Shown here in pieces: positions 37,070 through 47,504 of a DNA stretch of 64,000 nucleotides. The notes beneath the pieces were generated by a model, which was given only the letters and a program-made list of their open reading frames with translations, was not told the origin of the DNA and made no database searches. Numbering within the stretch: position 1 is the stretch's first letter; each line of letters opens with the position of its first letter. The translations under genes and the position numbers were made by a program. The stretch covers positions 1,984,001 through 2,048,000 of the forward strand of contig JAFFSR010000280.1 in assembly GCA_017163975.1 (NCBI GenBank). Direction: 5' to 3'. This DNA is from Anastatus disparis. Lineage: Eukaryota > Arthropoda > Insecta > Hymenoptera > Eupelmidae.

Positions 37070-37560
37070 CTCTCCATTCTTGGTCCTCGTCTTTCTTCAG
37101 GTCTAATTCTCTTTCTCGTCTCTGTAAAAAGGCACCTTTGCGCTTTTCCCTTAAGCGTCAACGCCTTGCGCGCTCATATCTCAAACGAAGAGACACGACG
37201 CTAAACGTTGCTTTCAGCTGTGCTGAATTAAGATTTATTCCTAAAGCTTCTGGTTTATATACATCCTTCTATATCTTTCTCTTGCTCTTATACCCTAAAC
37301 CTTTAACATTTTACCCAAGAGCAAGAGAGAGAGAGACTCTTGGCTGCTCATGCAATTCTAACGTCTCGGTTCGAAGATTCCGGAAATTAAGACGCATATT
37401 GAAGAGAGAAAGAGAGCAAGAGGGAGAGAAAGGGAGAACGTCTTCCTCGGAAAACGCTTGATGCAAAGACATAGTACTCAACACTTTAAAGTGCGAATAG
37501 TATTATAAGTAAAGGGATCGTTGAGGATCGATGAAGCGATGAAAAGTAGGATGAGCATTT
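37070..37560. promoter_or_regulatory. CpG island with GA tracts
   Basis: One of the larger GC-richer blocks. It has CTTAAGCGTCAACGCCTTGC near 37150, AAGAGCAAGAGAGAGAGAGA at 37317-37336, and a GA-rich stretch at 37400-37440. A 107-codon plus frame (37138-37461) spans it. Its translation is Arg/Lys-rich with no recognisable domain, and its downstream half follows the GA tract, so coding is doubtful. Promoter, enhancer or non-coding exon are all possible. Confidence 0.3.
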
Positions 37561-37564
37561 TACA

Positions 37565-39335
37565 TTTATATATAATACCAAATGCTTTTAATATATACCG
37601 CTTATTATGTGTTTCCTTTTCGAATTAACTAATGTCGAGTTGAAAATAATTTTCGTACTCGCCGCTGTAAGTAAAATTATGTTCTAAGTGTAATTTAAGT
37701 AATTAATTTAGGTAACAAGTTGGTATGGAATATCTTTCTTTTTTTTTATTCCAGACTTGAAATATCTACTTTCTGAACCTTAATAAGCGAATGATAATTT
37801 ATACTTTAACTGTACGTTCGATTATTAGTCAAATTATAAATTGCTCGTATTGGGTAAGTGAATATAACATACAATATGAAAGTAAACATTCTAGGTACTA
37901 ATAAATTTTTTTGAAATTTTTGTATTTTCATTTTAGTAATACTATATGCTATGTCTATTGTTATTTATAAATGCTATTAATCGATATCTAAATTAATTTT
38001 AATCAATAAACATTTAAAAAAGATATTTTATGCAAGTAGAATTTAAATTCTCAATATTTGAGATGTTGGTAGTGCATCGCTAACGCGAAGGCTTGCTAAA
38101 CAATATTATAATCTGTATTATTAACGTAAAATGAATAATGCTTCATTTTTCACAATTTCATGTAAGAAAAAATGATCCAACTTTAGAAAAAAATTCGTGA
38201 GTTCAAAACTTTAACATGTAAATTGTTATTTTACGGAAAAAAATTTTTTTATCGGTTGATTTTTGTATATATAACGTAAAAATATTTTATTGTTTTAATT
38301 TTATTAAACAATATGTATTGTAATCAATAAAATAAAGAAAATTAAAAATATATAGATGATTGATGAATAAAAAAATTAAATTTTATAGTTTTATATCGAT
38401 GTATAGATTTAAAATTTTTCTACAAAATAATCTATGCGATAAATTCTATCGTTATAATACAGCAATAACCTATTCTAAATATAATAAAATAACAAATTAT
38501 AAAAAAAAAAGAAAAAGAAAAATAATTTAATTCTCTCTTCGGGGCTTCGATTAGATATGTCCCTGAACTCCAAAGCCACCAGAAATGTTAAAAATATTAG
38601 TTTATATTTTTATTTACCTCTTTAAAAAATCATCACTTGGAAAAATTATAAAATTTTCACATATTTAACTTCAAGAAGTATACGATAGCTTTGTTTTTAA
38701 AATAAACAATTTTTAAAAATATATTATGAGAATGTAGATATATATATATATTTTTATTTTTGAAATTATTTTAATTAAAATTTTCATGTTTGAATACCAT
38801 TCACATATTACTTGAAAATATACAATTTTAAGTCTCATAAACGGCTACTAATGTTCTGGACATATAAACATCAAGTGCAGGGTGACCCAGAAAATGGTAT
38901 TATTAATGTAGATCTTCTATATAAGCTGACTAAATTCTAATTCTGGTTGTTCATATCATAACCAAAATTTAAGGTCTTTCAAATGATACAAATTTCTATT
39001 CACTCCTCGTATAATGTTAACGAAATATTTAAATGATTTTTTAATTTGTTTAATAAGGTCGGGTTAAATAATTTTAAGTGGAAAAATTTATAAATGAATA
39101 ATTATGATTGTAATTTATTCGTGCTCTTAACGTTTATTACTATACATAATTAACGATTGTACTTGGAAACTAAACAATTTGAAATATTATTAAAAAAATT
39201 TTCAAAGAAAATAGCGTTGATTTTTTAAAATATTACTGTAAGCTTTGGTTTTTGGAAGTAAATTATTCTTTGAAGGATGCGGAATGAAAAATGAAAAGAA
39301 AAATATTTCTACATTAATTAGCACATACATCAGGA
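37565..39335. other. AT-rich DNA, little seen
   Basis: AT-rich. TGGTAGTGCATCGCTAACGC at 38067-38086 is reminiscent of a tRNA D-arm, but no B-box follows. GCAGGGTGACCCAGAAAATGG near 38879 looks like a transposon end, but no partner end was found. Neither is called. Confidence 0.35.
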
Positions 39336-39339
39336 AGAT

Positions 39340-40460
39340 GAATTTCACATTGTTTGCGGTACGATGCATTTGTGATATCCCATGGGGTTTTTCTTTTGTC
39401 TCAAGAAAAGAACCCTCAAGATCGAGTGCACGTCTCTTGTTGATTCAGTATCCACAAGAGAAATATCGAAAGGGAGAGAAAAAAAAGAATAGAGGAAAAA
39501 AGGCGCGAAAAAAATAAAAGGGTACCAGACACATCAATTAATTAGCGAACGGGCAGCAAATGAAAGGAAAGTAACAAAAGGCAGAAGAAAAGAAAAGCGA
39601 GCATACGGAAGAATAAATGCAAAAAAAGTGTAAATAAAAGTTTAAATTTTAGATTTGTAGAAATATGATGGATCAATTAATGTCAATTTGTTTAATAATT
39701 TTTTATTCAAGTTAATTATATAAATTGTATAATTGTAAATAATATATAACATGGACTTAAAAACACTATTCTCAAAATAATATTTTTTTGGACTAACCAA
39801 AATTATGACATTTATTTGATTACTTACATTAATTTAATAGCAATCCAAGTGAGATTGTAATTAAAAATTTCAAAAAATATATTTGTTTGCCAATATGTGA
39901 AACTTATACAAGTTTATAAATCTCATAAACCTAGAATTTGATTGATTGATCCCGTAACTTTAATAACAATAGTGATGATATTTATAATTTGGTCTTTTAT
40001 TACTTATTATTAATAAAATCATCATTTATTTATTCCCATTTTTATTCCTGTTTAAAAAAGAAATCCCTTTTAATAATTTTCTCAAAAGCATAATTAATTT
40101 TATTTATTTTTTATTTTATATCTGTAATTTTTTCAATTGCATTTACTGACTTCTAAAGAAATGAACTTGTTTAAAAAAAATAAAACTCATACTTGAAGCA
40201 ATCAAACTTTCAAAGTATAAAATTTAGATGTTTTGCATAAGTTTATAGCTCGTGAATGAATTCCCTTTTAAGAAAACTCATCAAAACCCTCGTAAATTCA
40301 CACTTGAAGTCACCCTCCTTACATTTAGGAGACACTTTGGCGTCTTAGAAGTGGCCTTCTTTTTTTTTAAACGCATATATGCGCAACAACATACTGTCAT
40401 AGCAAGAAAGTGGCCTTATCTCAAAGTAAGGAGGAGAGTTTATGCATTTTCTCAATGAAC
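39340..40460. other. Weak islands in AT-rich DNA
   Basis: Two GC-richer patches (39340-39620 and 40290-40460) flank AT-rich DNA. In the second, CTCCTTAC (near 40315) and GTAAGGAG (near 40426) are inverted, and GTGGCCTT occurs twice (near 40353 and 40410). Frames of 90 and 68 codons cover the patches without recognisable domains. Confidence 0.25.
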
Positions 40461-40549
40461 GAACAAGTAGGCAAACTTTAATTCCGCTGGTATGGGAAGA
40501 AAAAGAAGATGAAGAAGAATAGCTTCAAACGGTACATAATAAATTTTTG

Positions 40550-40700
40550 TCTCGAGCATAGGGCTTGGCAATTATACATATATAAAAGCTATGCGCGCGT
40601 TCACGCGACATAATTAAGGACAGCTCGAGACTTATAACGACGACTTGTTGCGGTCGATGTTCGTTTCATAACCAAATTGGGCTTGACGCCAACTTTGTCT
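40550..40700. promoter_or_regulatory. Small CpG-containing island
   Basis: Contains GCTATGCGCGCGTTCACGCG near 40590 and GTTGCGGTCGATG near 40647, then returns to AT-rich DNA. It is the last clear island before the repeat-rich 41.6-47 kb block. Confidence 0.27.
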
Positions 40701-40704
40701 GCCA

Positions 40705-41590
40705 TTGCTTATACAGTTTACTTATACAGTTTTTCATGATAGTATGACTTTAGTGCTATCCGATACGATTGAATAGCAATTAAAAATTTTTCCATTTTCT
40801 TTATCTCATTTTGATATGGTGACAAATGAATTATTTTTCATTGTGTTATTTAAGTGTCTACTTGTGGTTATTTAATACACTTATTTGTTCTTTATTGCAT
40901 TTGACTAGTATATTATTACATGACGACAAAGATTTGCTTGGATGGACGTGCTGTTAAGGACAATAATGGCATTGTTAGCTTATCCATACACAGATATGAA
41001 AAGCTAATGAAGCTGATAATCCGGATATTAATAAACTTTAGAAATATGGTCTTTGACTGTTCTAGAACGCTTTTCTTATATTTCTCTTTGTATATATACT
41101 TATATTAAAAAAAAAAATAAAACACAGATATAGTGAAAAATCTCCATTCAATAGTTAATATCATATCTTGATTGGTAGCTACATAATTAATCCTTTTAAC
41201 TAATTTATGATCTTAAAGAAAAATCAATCATTTTCAAAAAGTATGAGCTATACTACAAATTAATTTTATTTTAAATTCTAAGTAATAAGATTTTGAAAGC
41301 AGGAAATCATATTTAAACTATTTAAATAGAATAATCTTACCAGCATGCTAATTCCTTATTGTCTTAGACCCTAACCATACAAGTATATTTATTCTTTGTG
41401 TAACTAATGATCATACTACATTGTATTTTTAAATTATCCAAAATTTCATCATGGCAAAAATTTAGTTCAGTTTTGCTTTCTCATAGAGAAAGCATTGTAT
41501 CGATAAAAAAAATTTTTTTCTATTTTTTTATTAATTTGTACATATTTGAACTCGGTGAGTCGAAAAAAGTGGTTTCCAGAAAATGTCTGT
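40705..41590. other. AT-rich DNA, no feature seen
   Basis: AT-rich with no supportable feature. Confidence 0.4.
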
Positions 41591-41595
41591 ATGTA

Positions 41596-41614
41596 TGTGT
41601 GTGTGTGTGTGTGT
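41596..41614. repeat. (TG)n lead-in of the tandem array
   Basis: A TGTATGTATG-(TG)n tract placed directly before the 163-bp array. Confidence 0.8.
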
Positions 41615-41635
41615 GGATGTATGAATTCAGTTAGT

Positions 41636-43075
41636 AAACTGTATCTCGAGAACTACTCGATGGATTTGCTTCTAATTTTGCATGGAATTTAGTTTTGTGA
41701 CTAACTTGCTGGGAAGCTATTGATAATTGGTTCTTCTAGCGTAGTTTTCATTTTAAAGTTTTTAAAAAAAAAAAAAAAATCGATTTTTGGTTTTTTGGTT
41801 TTTTTTTGTTTACTACTTGATGAATTTGCTTCAAAATTTGCATGGAATTTATTTGTGATTGCCCGGATAAAATAAATTTTTAAAAACTGATTTTCTTAGC
41901 TTAGTTTTAATTTTAGAGCATTTTGAAATTAAAAAAAAAATGTTTCTATTTATTAAGCCAATAAAATCTTAAAAACTACTCGATGGATTTACTTCAAATT
42001 TTCCATACAATTCAATTTTTTGATTAACTGGTGCGGAAGCTATTGAGAATTGGTTTTCTTAGCGTTGTTTTTTTTTAGAATCATTTTAAGAATTTTAAAA
42101 AAATTTCGATTTTTCATTTTTTTTGTATTTTACGTGAACTACTCGAAGAATTTGTTCGAAAATTTGTATGTAACTTAATTTCGACTGCCAAAAGTATAAA
42201 AAATTTTGTAAACTAATTTTCTTAGCGCACTTTTAATTTTAGAGCATTTTAAAAATTTTTTAAAAAATTTTTATTTTTAATTTTTTTCTATTTTACGAAA
42301 ACCATTCGATAGATTTGCTCCAAAATTTGTATGCAATTTATTCGCTACTATCTGAAGAAAACAAGCTTTGGAAAACTAATTTTCTCAGCGCAGTTTTAAT
42401 TTTAGAGCACTTTGAAAATTTTCAAAAAAATTTTTATTTTTTATTTATTTTCTATTTTGCGTAAACCATACTATAAATTTTCTCCAAAATTTTTATACAA
42501 TTAATTCGCTATTGTCTGAAAAAAATAAGCTTTTGAAAACTAATTTTCTTAGCGTGGTTGCAATTTTAGAGAATTTTAAAGATTTAAAAAAAAATTTCGA
42601 TTCTTCGTTTCTTATTTTTTTTTATTCTACGTTAAGTACTCGATAGATTTGTTCTGAAAATTGCAGGGAAATTATTTGCGACTGCCAAAAGAAGGGAAAT
42701 TTTCAAAAATTGATTTTCATAGCGTAGTTTTAATTTTAGAGCATTTTTAAAATTTTGAAAAAGAAATTTTGAAAAGAAAATGTTATTTATTTAACCAGTT
42801 AGATCTCGAAAATTACTCGATGGATTTGCTTCAAATTTTGTATACCATCTATGTTTTTATATAACTAGACGGGAAGCTATTGAAAATTGGTATTCATACC
42901 CTGGTGGAAATTGAAACGTTTTTTTTACCATTTTTTGGCCAGTAGAAATGAAAACGCTTTTTTTAACATTTATTGACCATTTATTTGGCATTTTTATTAC
43001 TAATAACCTCAAATTTTTATACACACCATTTTTAATGCTCACATTTCTACCAGGGTAGAGTAGTTTTTTTTATGG
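41636..43075. repeat. Tandem array, about 8 units of ~163 bp
   Basis: A marker of the form CTCGATGGATTTGCTTCAAA recurs, with variation, at about 41656, 41816, 41979, 42142, 42305, 42468, 42639 and 42816. The spacings are 160, 163, 163, 163, 163, 171 and 177 bp. Each unit continues with a TTTGCATGGAATTTATTTG-like segment, then a CTTAGCGTAGTTTTAATTTT-like segment, then an A/T-rich spacer. Units are diverged, so the array is not recently homogenised. The last unit is interrupted by the MITE at 42899-43055. It is non-coding and satellite- or minisatellite-like. Confidence 0.9.
42899..43055 (-). mobile_element. CCCTGG MITE, copy B (157 bp, TA target duplication)
   Basis: Opposite-orientation copy of the element at 36723-36878, with CCCTGGTGGAAATTGAAACG at the left end, ACATTTCTACCAGGG at the right and TA on both sides (42897-42898 and 43056-43057). 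Sequence left of it (AATTGGTATTCATA) and right of it (GAGTAGTTTTTTTTATGG) join to restore the TTCTTAGCGTAGTTTTAA-like segment of the surrounding tandem unit. It therefore inserted after the array formed. The same subterminal duplication is present as in copy A. Confidence 0.87.
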
Positions 43076-43079
43076 AGCC

Positions 43080-43855
43080 ATAAACATGAACTGTATTTAT
43101 ATATAAATATGATTGCATTTTATAAAGATTAGAAATTTTGTTGTCATCATTCTTTTTATTACTACATTATATCATTTTTTCAATAGAACAAATTTTTTTG
43201 TATTACTTGATAATTTAAAATAAATTATAAATGTTAAAAAAGCAAACAGCTAGCATATATGTTCGAAATTTATAAAGTACAATATGAGTAAATATTAATG
43301 TTAGACAATTTTTTAATATTAAAATCATATTTAAATAAATATAAAAAAATTAATGAAACTCAAAGAACTCTATGAGAAAGCATTCCGCCAAAGCACTTGG
43401 CAGCGTTTTTTTTTAATACACTTGCAAGCAGATCAAATTTTCCATAAAAATACAGAAAAGTAAATCTTTTATTATAAATGTTTTATAAATCGATTGGAAA
43501 TCAATTTACTACTTTTTCTGATAAAAATATTCATATGTATACCAAAATTTACTGAAAAAGGACATCAAGTTTTTTTAATGATAGAAAAACTTGAATCAGA
43601 GTTTTTATAGCAAAAATGATGTAGTTTTAGTATTGTAAAAAAAGGAATCTACAAAAAATTACATAATTGTTTGAAAAAATTGGAATTTTCTCCAAAACTA
43701 CTAAAAAAATTTACAGAATTAACAAGATTTAATGTACGGCATTCTAACAGTTTTAAATTGACGGTTTGAAAACGCTTGTAAGAAAGATTTCAAGTTATGT
43801 GAAAATATTATGTGAGATTTCATTATAAAATAGAAACATGAAAGCTTATACAAGA
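43080..43855. other. AT-rich DNA, no feature seen
   Basis: AT-rich, with no ORF, island or repeat supported. Confidence 0.4.
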
Positions 43856-43859
43856 TTTT

Positions 43860-44215
43860 ATAAAGTTTCTAAAGTGTATCTAGTACATGTGAATGCATCT
43901 GGTACTTAAAAGTTTACCTAACTTATAAAAATGCTATGTAAAATGGCATTTAATTCAGAAATATTTACTTCAAATTAAAAATTCATTCTAATATAAATAT
44001 ATTTGATACATGAAAATGGATCCACTGCGTAAAAAGACAGCTGATGCAAAAAATGTGCCTGATACGCAGAAGACCAACTGACACAAAAAGATTAATAGCG
44101 ATGAAAAAGATAATCTAATGCATGTAAGTGTACTTGATGCATAAAAGATTATCTAATACACAAAATATCATCCGATTGACTCGATTATTGGATACATAAA
44201 AATATTACAATGACG
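43860..44215. repeat. Degenerate short-period repeat (about 18-22 bp)
   Basis: A theme of the form CTGATGCATAAAAG recurs irregularly: CTGATGCAAAAAATG near 44041, CTGATACGCAGAAG near 44059, CTGACACAAAAAG near 44076, TTGATGCATAAAAG near 44132, CTAATACACAAAAT near 44153 and GGATACATAAAA near 44189. Weaker copies occur to the left. It resembles an old, decayed minisatellite. Not coding. Confidence 0.5.
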
Positions 44216-44419
44216 TAAAGATAAAAATCAATCTGTATTTGCATGTTCAAATGCCAGCGGCTGAAAGATTTTTCCTATTTAGTAAATTAATTCTGCTGTT
44301 GAAAAATATCGATATTATCTAATCCAAATTCACCAAGCTTTTAAAATCAATTAAGCTTGAATTGATCTTTATGTGCAGTCCACCATTATTAAAATAATGA
44401 GAGAATAACACGAAGTTTT

Positions 44420-44497
44420 GGTCTATCAAATTTGAATGAGGTCATGAAGTTCAATGGTCATACTTAATTAACTAATTCTTCCAAATGAGCCACTGTT
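44420..44497 (-). mobile_element. Possible decayed SINE head fragment
   Basis: CCAAATGAGCCACTG at 44481-44495 matches the 5' end of the SINE family (reverse strand CAGTGGCTCATTTGG). Further left, only weak similarity to the B-box region is visible. It could be a much-mutated head remnant or a chance match. Confidence 0.25.
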
Positions 44498-45145
44498 GTA
44501 AGATTTTAAAATCTGGTAATACAAATTAAATATTCATCTGATTAGTACAAAAAATTATGCTGTTAAAAGGTTTAACTATTTTTATGGTTCTCTTGTTAGT
44601 ATATAAATTACAAATACAGTTTAAAACATAACTTAACTTAACTTTTTTATGTTTAAAGATAATTCATTAATTGTAAGGAAAGTATAGAAACACCGAAATT
44701 GCATTACATTTGATAAGGATAAACAGAAAAGATGTAAGATAGAAAAAGGAAATATTTATATTAAAAGCAATAAATTGAAAATTTTAAAGAAAGGGATTTG
44801 AAAATGATATAACTAAAGATTATTTTGATTAAAAAATTTAATTATAAGAATTTTTCCATTCGTGAAAGTCAACTTTCGTTGCTAACTGATTTAAGATCGT
44901 ATGAGATTTAAAGAAGAAAATTAAATTTTAGTATTGCATATTTAAATCAACTAATATGAATTCGATTAATGATAAAGTGTAATAGGATACTATAATAAGT
45001 GAAACATTATATATTAAACCAAAAGACAACTGTAGAAATTTATTAATGTTGTAGAGTAATCGACTTTGATTTAACTAATAATTCATCAATTATGGATTAA
45101 ATTTTTGCAACTTGTTTAAGTGTGAAAAATTGTTAGATAAGAAAG

Positions 45146-46177
45146 ATGACACAGCAAGTGAACTTTAATATCTTACAAGGTACATATGGATTCGTATCTG
45201 AAAATGACGTTGATCATAATAAGATTGATAGACTTCAATCTAAAATTGAATCATTAGAATCTGAAATTAAAATTCTGATAAAGCAAGTGACTGGTCTACT
45301 TCCGGCGATGCAACAAAATAAAAAAGTCAACGAAGGTAAGATAAAAAATAATTGTTTTCGTAAAATTTTACGATTAATATCTACTGATCAGATTATCGAC
45401 GATACAAATGAATTTTTCAACAAAATAAATGAATTTTTTACTATAAAGAAGATGTTGAAAAATTGTCATAAAAAAATTTTAGCAAAAATATTGTGTAGAC
45501 AAGAAAAAATATGGTTCAACATAATTCGAGATAAATTTAATGACTGCCAAGATTTTTGTACTAAAATAAAAAATGAATTTGGCACTGAAGAAGCACATGA
45601 GGAAATAACAGACACTAAACGTGACAAAATTAATATGAACAATAGTTTCTTGAAATATTTTTCTGCAAACATTGCTAAAGCTTCAAAATTATTTCCGCCT
45701 TTAATAGATTATAAAAAAAATAAAAGAACAATAAAGAATCTTTTCAAAGACATTTGTCCTGCTACGATTTTAACTGATTCGCAAACAAAAGATGCAATTA
45801 ATATGTTTATTGGCGTAAATGAAATTAAAAAGAGAAATGATGTACATGTAAATAGGAAATGTAGAAAACAGACTACTTTTAATTCAAGATTTAAAAATCA
45901 CCTTCAAGTTCAGAAAAATATGTCTTATCATTTTAAAGTCAATTCTGAATCAGAAAATTTTCAGTTTTATGAAAAAAGGTTTTCTAACATGTTTGTTAAC
46001 ATAAATTTGATCACAGATCAAAATAAATATAGTGATTGCGATCCAGAAGAAATAAAAAACTCAAAAGATGGAAACACTGAAGATGAAAATTCTGAAGATG
46101 AAAACTCGGAAAAAACATCGGGATTGGAAAATTCTGAAGAAACGGACTATGAAGATGATAACAAGACATATTCATGA
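45146..46177 (+). CDS. Gag-like (retrotransposon capsid-like) protein, solitary, 343 aa
   Basis: This is the only long ORF in the window, opening at ATG 45146 and closing with TGA at 46175-46177. No splicing is needed. Residues about 27-50 (DRLQSKIESLESEIKIL core) have Leu/Ile heptad spacing typical of a coiled coil. Residues about 88-147 fit the retrotransposon Gag/capsid pattern, with FF pairs, a central Trp at 123 followed by spaced aromatics, and an ...IKNEFG end at 141-146. Residues 166-225 (YFSANIAKASKLFPPLIDYK region, then a helix-rich stretch) resemble the second half of such capsids. Residues 230-260 are basic. The last ~45 residues are strongly acidic with SEDENSE repeats. No CCHC zinc knuckle, protease or reverse transcriptase motif is visible here or just downstream, and no flanking LTR pair was found. 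A possible polyadenylation signal (AATAAA) lies near 46526. It could be a relic of an LTR element, a gag-only non-autonomous element, or a host gene domesticated from gag. Codon use is as AT-rich as the surroundings. The capsid call rests on pattern resemblance only. Confidence 0.62.
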   Translation: MTQQVNFNILQGTYGFVSENDVDHNKIDRLQSKIESLESEIKILIKQVTGLLPAMQQNKKVNEGKIKNNCFRKILRLISTDQIIDDTNEFFNKINEFFTIKKMLKNCHKKILAKILCRQEKIWFNIIRDKFNDCQDFCTKIKNEFGTEEAHEEITDTKRDKINMNNSFLKYFSANIAKASKLFPPLIDYKKNKRTIKNLFKDICPATILTDSQTKDAINMFIGVNEIKKRNDVHVNRKCRKQTTFNSRFKNHLQVQKNMSYHFKVNSESENFQFYEKRFSNMFVNINLITDQNKYSDCDPEEIKNSKDGNTEDENSEDENSEKTSGLENSEETDYEDDNKTYS

Positions 46178-47075
46178 ATATACTTATTGCATAGCTTGAT
46201 TATGATTGGTTTAGATTTTATGAATAGAAAAAGGTATGAAGATTTTACAAAGTTTAATTTCCCGATGTAAAGTTGTGAAAGGGTAATATGAATCCTTAGA
46301 TATTGAATGCAAAAAGGAAATATTCAGCAAATATTGTGCAAATATATTGAAATTTTTGTATTTCCTTCTTAAGCTAATTATTCTTGTAATTCTTTAATTT
46401 TTTTAGTGAATTCTGTGTTATAATATTGATAATCAAATTTCATAAAATAAGATAAAATTTTAAATTATTTAAATGATTATCCTATTTAGAAATAATGTGT
46501 GTATGATTTATATTACGAATGATAAATAAAACATGAATAATAAATTTTTTAGATGTATTATTTATTTGATAATATTTTATTGATATTATTGACATATTTA
46601 TAATCGAACTAATGGAACATAATATTAGTAATTTAATCAAAATTCAATATCATGACATTTTAATATATTTTAAAATAATTAATTTACTTTAAAATTATTT
46701 ATATGTATACATATAACATTTTAACGGTAAATTGATGATTTCAAGCAAAAATTTAATTAAAATTTTTTTTGTCATTTTTATTATTCTAATAATTATTGAA
46801 TGAAATGATATATATTATAAAGATTAAAAAATTATTTTATATTTAAAATATTCTTTCTAAAACTTTTATCAAACTTTTGATACAACAACAGATAAAATCA
46901 ATTCAAGTAAACCCCTTTTTCAATTTTCAAAACCAGATTCATATTGAAAATAGAAATATTATTTCCTCAACAATCGTAACATAAGAAGCAACGTCTTTGA
47001 CTTGATAAAAAAAAAAATAAAAATAAAAAAAGAAAAGATTACAATCGAAGTATAACAAAAGGCACATATGTTTAT
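46178..47075. other. AT-rich 3' flank of the Gag-like ORF, no pol seen
   Basis: AT-rich DNA with stops in all frames. No protease, reverse transcriptase or integrase-like motif was seen, and no repeat matching the 44.2-45.1 kb flank. Confidence 0.45.
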
Positions 47076-47079
47076 AGAA

Positions 47080-47300
47080 GCAAAATTTTTTTTTCGCCTC
47101 ACTCTCAGACGTAGCAAAAATTCCACTCGGTTAGCCGTGTCGTATGGTTAAACAATTCCATCTGACATTTCGTATCGCAACGCTGCATGTAAGCATGGAA
47201 TATCATCTGATTCATGGAAATACGAGAACCTATACTCGATCCCACCACATACATTTCTATGTATATACATCACTTTATGTAGAAGGAAAAAAAGAGCTTT
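47080..47300. promoter_or_regulatory. CpG-containing island
   Basis: Mixed-composition block with few homopolymers. It includes CTCGGTTAGCCGTGTCGTAT near 47126 and ATCGCAACGCTGCATG near 47174. Frames of 67 and 117 codons on opposite strands overlap here with no recognised domain. It marks the return of islands after the repeat block. Confidence 0.28.
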
Positions 47301-47504
47301 GTCTTTTAGAATTGAAGAAGAAAGATAGAAAAAATAAAAGAAAATGAAGGTGAGGAAAGAAAGAAAAACGCATTGTGACGCTTGCTTTGATCTTTCTAAT
47401 ATTCTTTTGGTTTTACGTTTATATATATAAGCTTGCTTTGCTTGATATATCCTGTCGATATCCGGAAAGAAAACTTTTCTTTTCTTATATCGATATAGCA
47501 TTGA

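Noticed and set aside
38061..38100. tRNA D-arm-like TGGTAGTGCATCGCTAACGC
   Set aside because: No B-box or cloverleaf partner follows within 80 bp, and the sequence returns to AT-rich DNA.
38879..38905. GCAGGGTGACCCAGAAAATGG as a possible transposon terminus
   Set aside because: No matching inverted end or target duplication could be found nearby.
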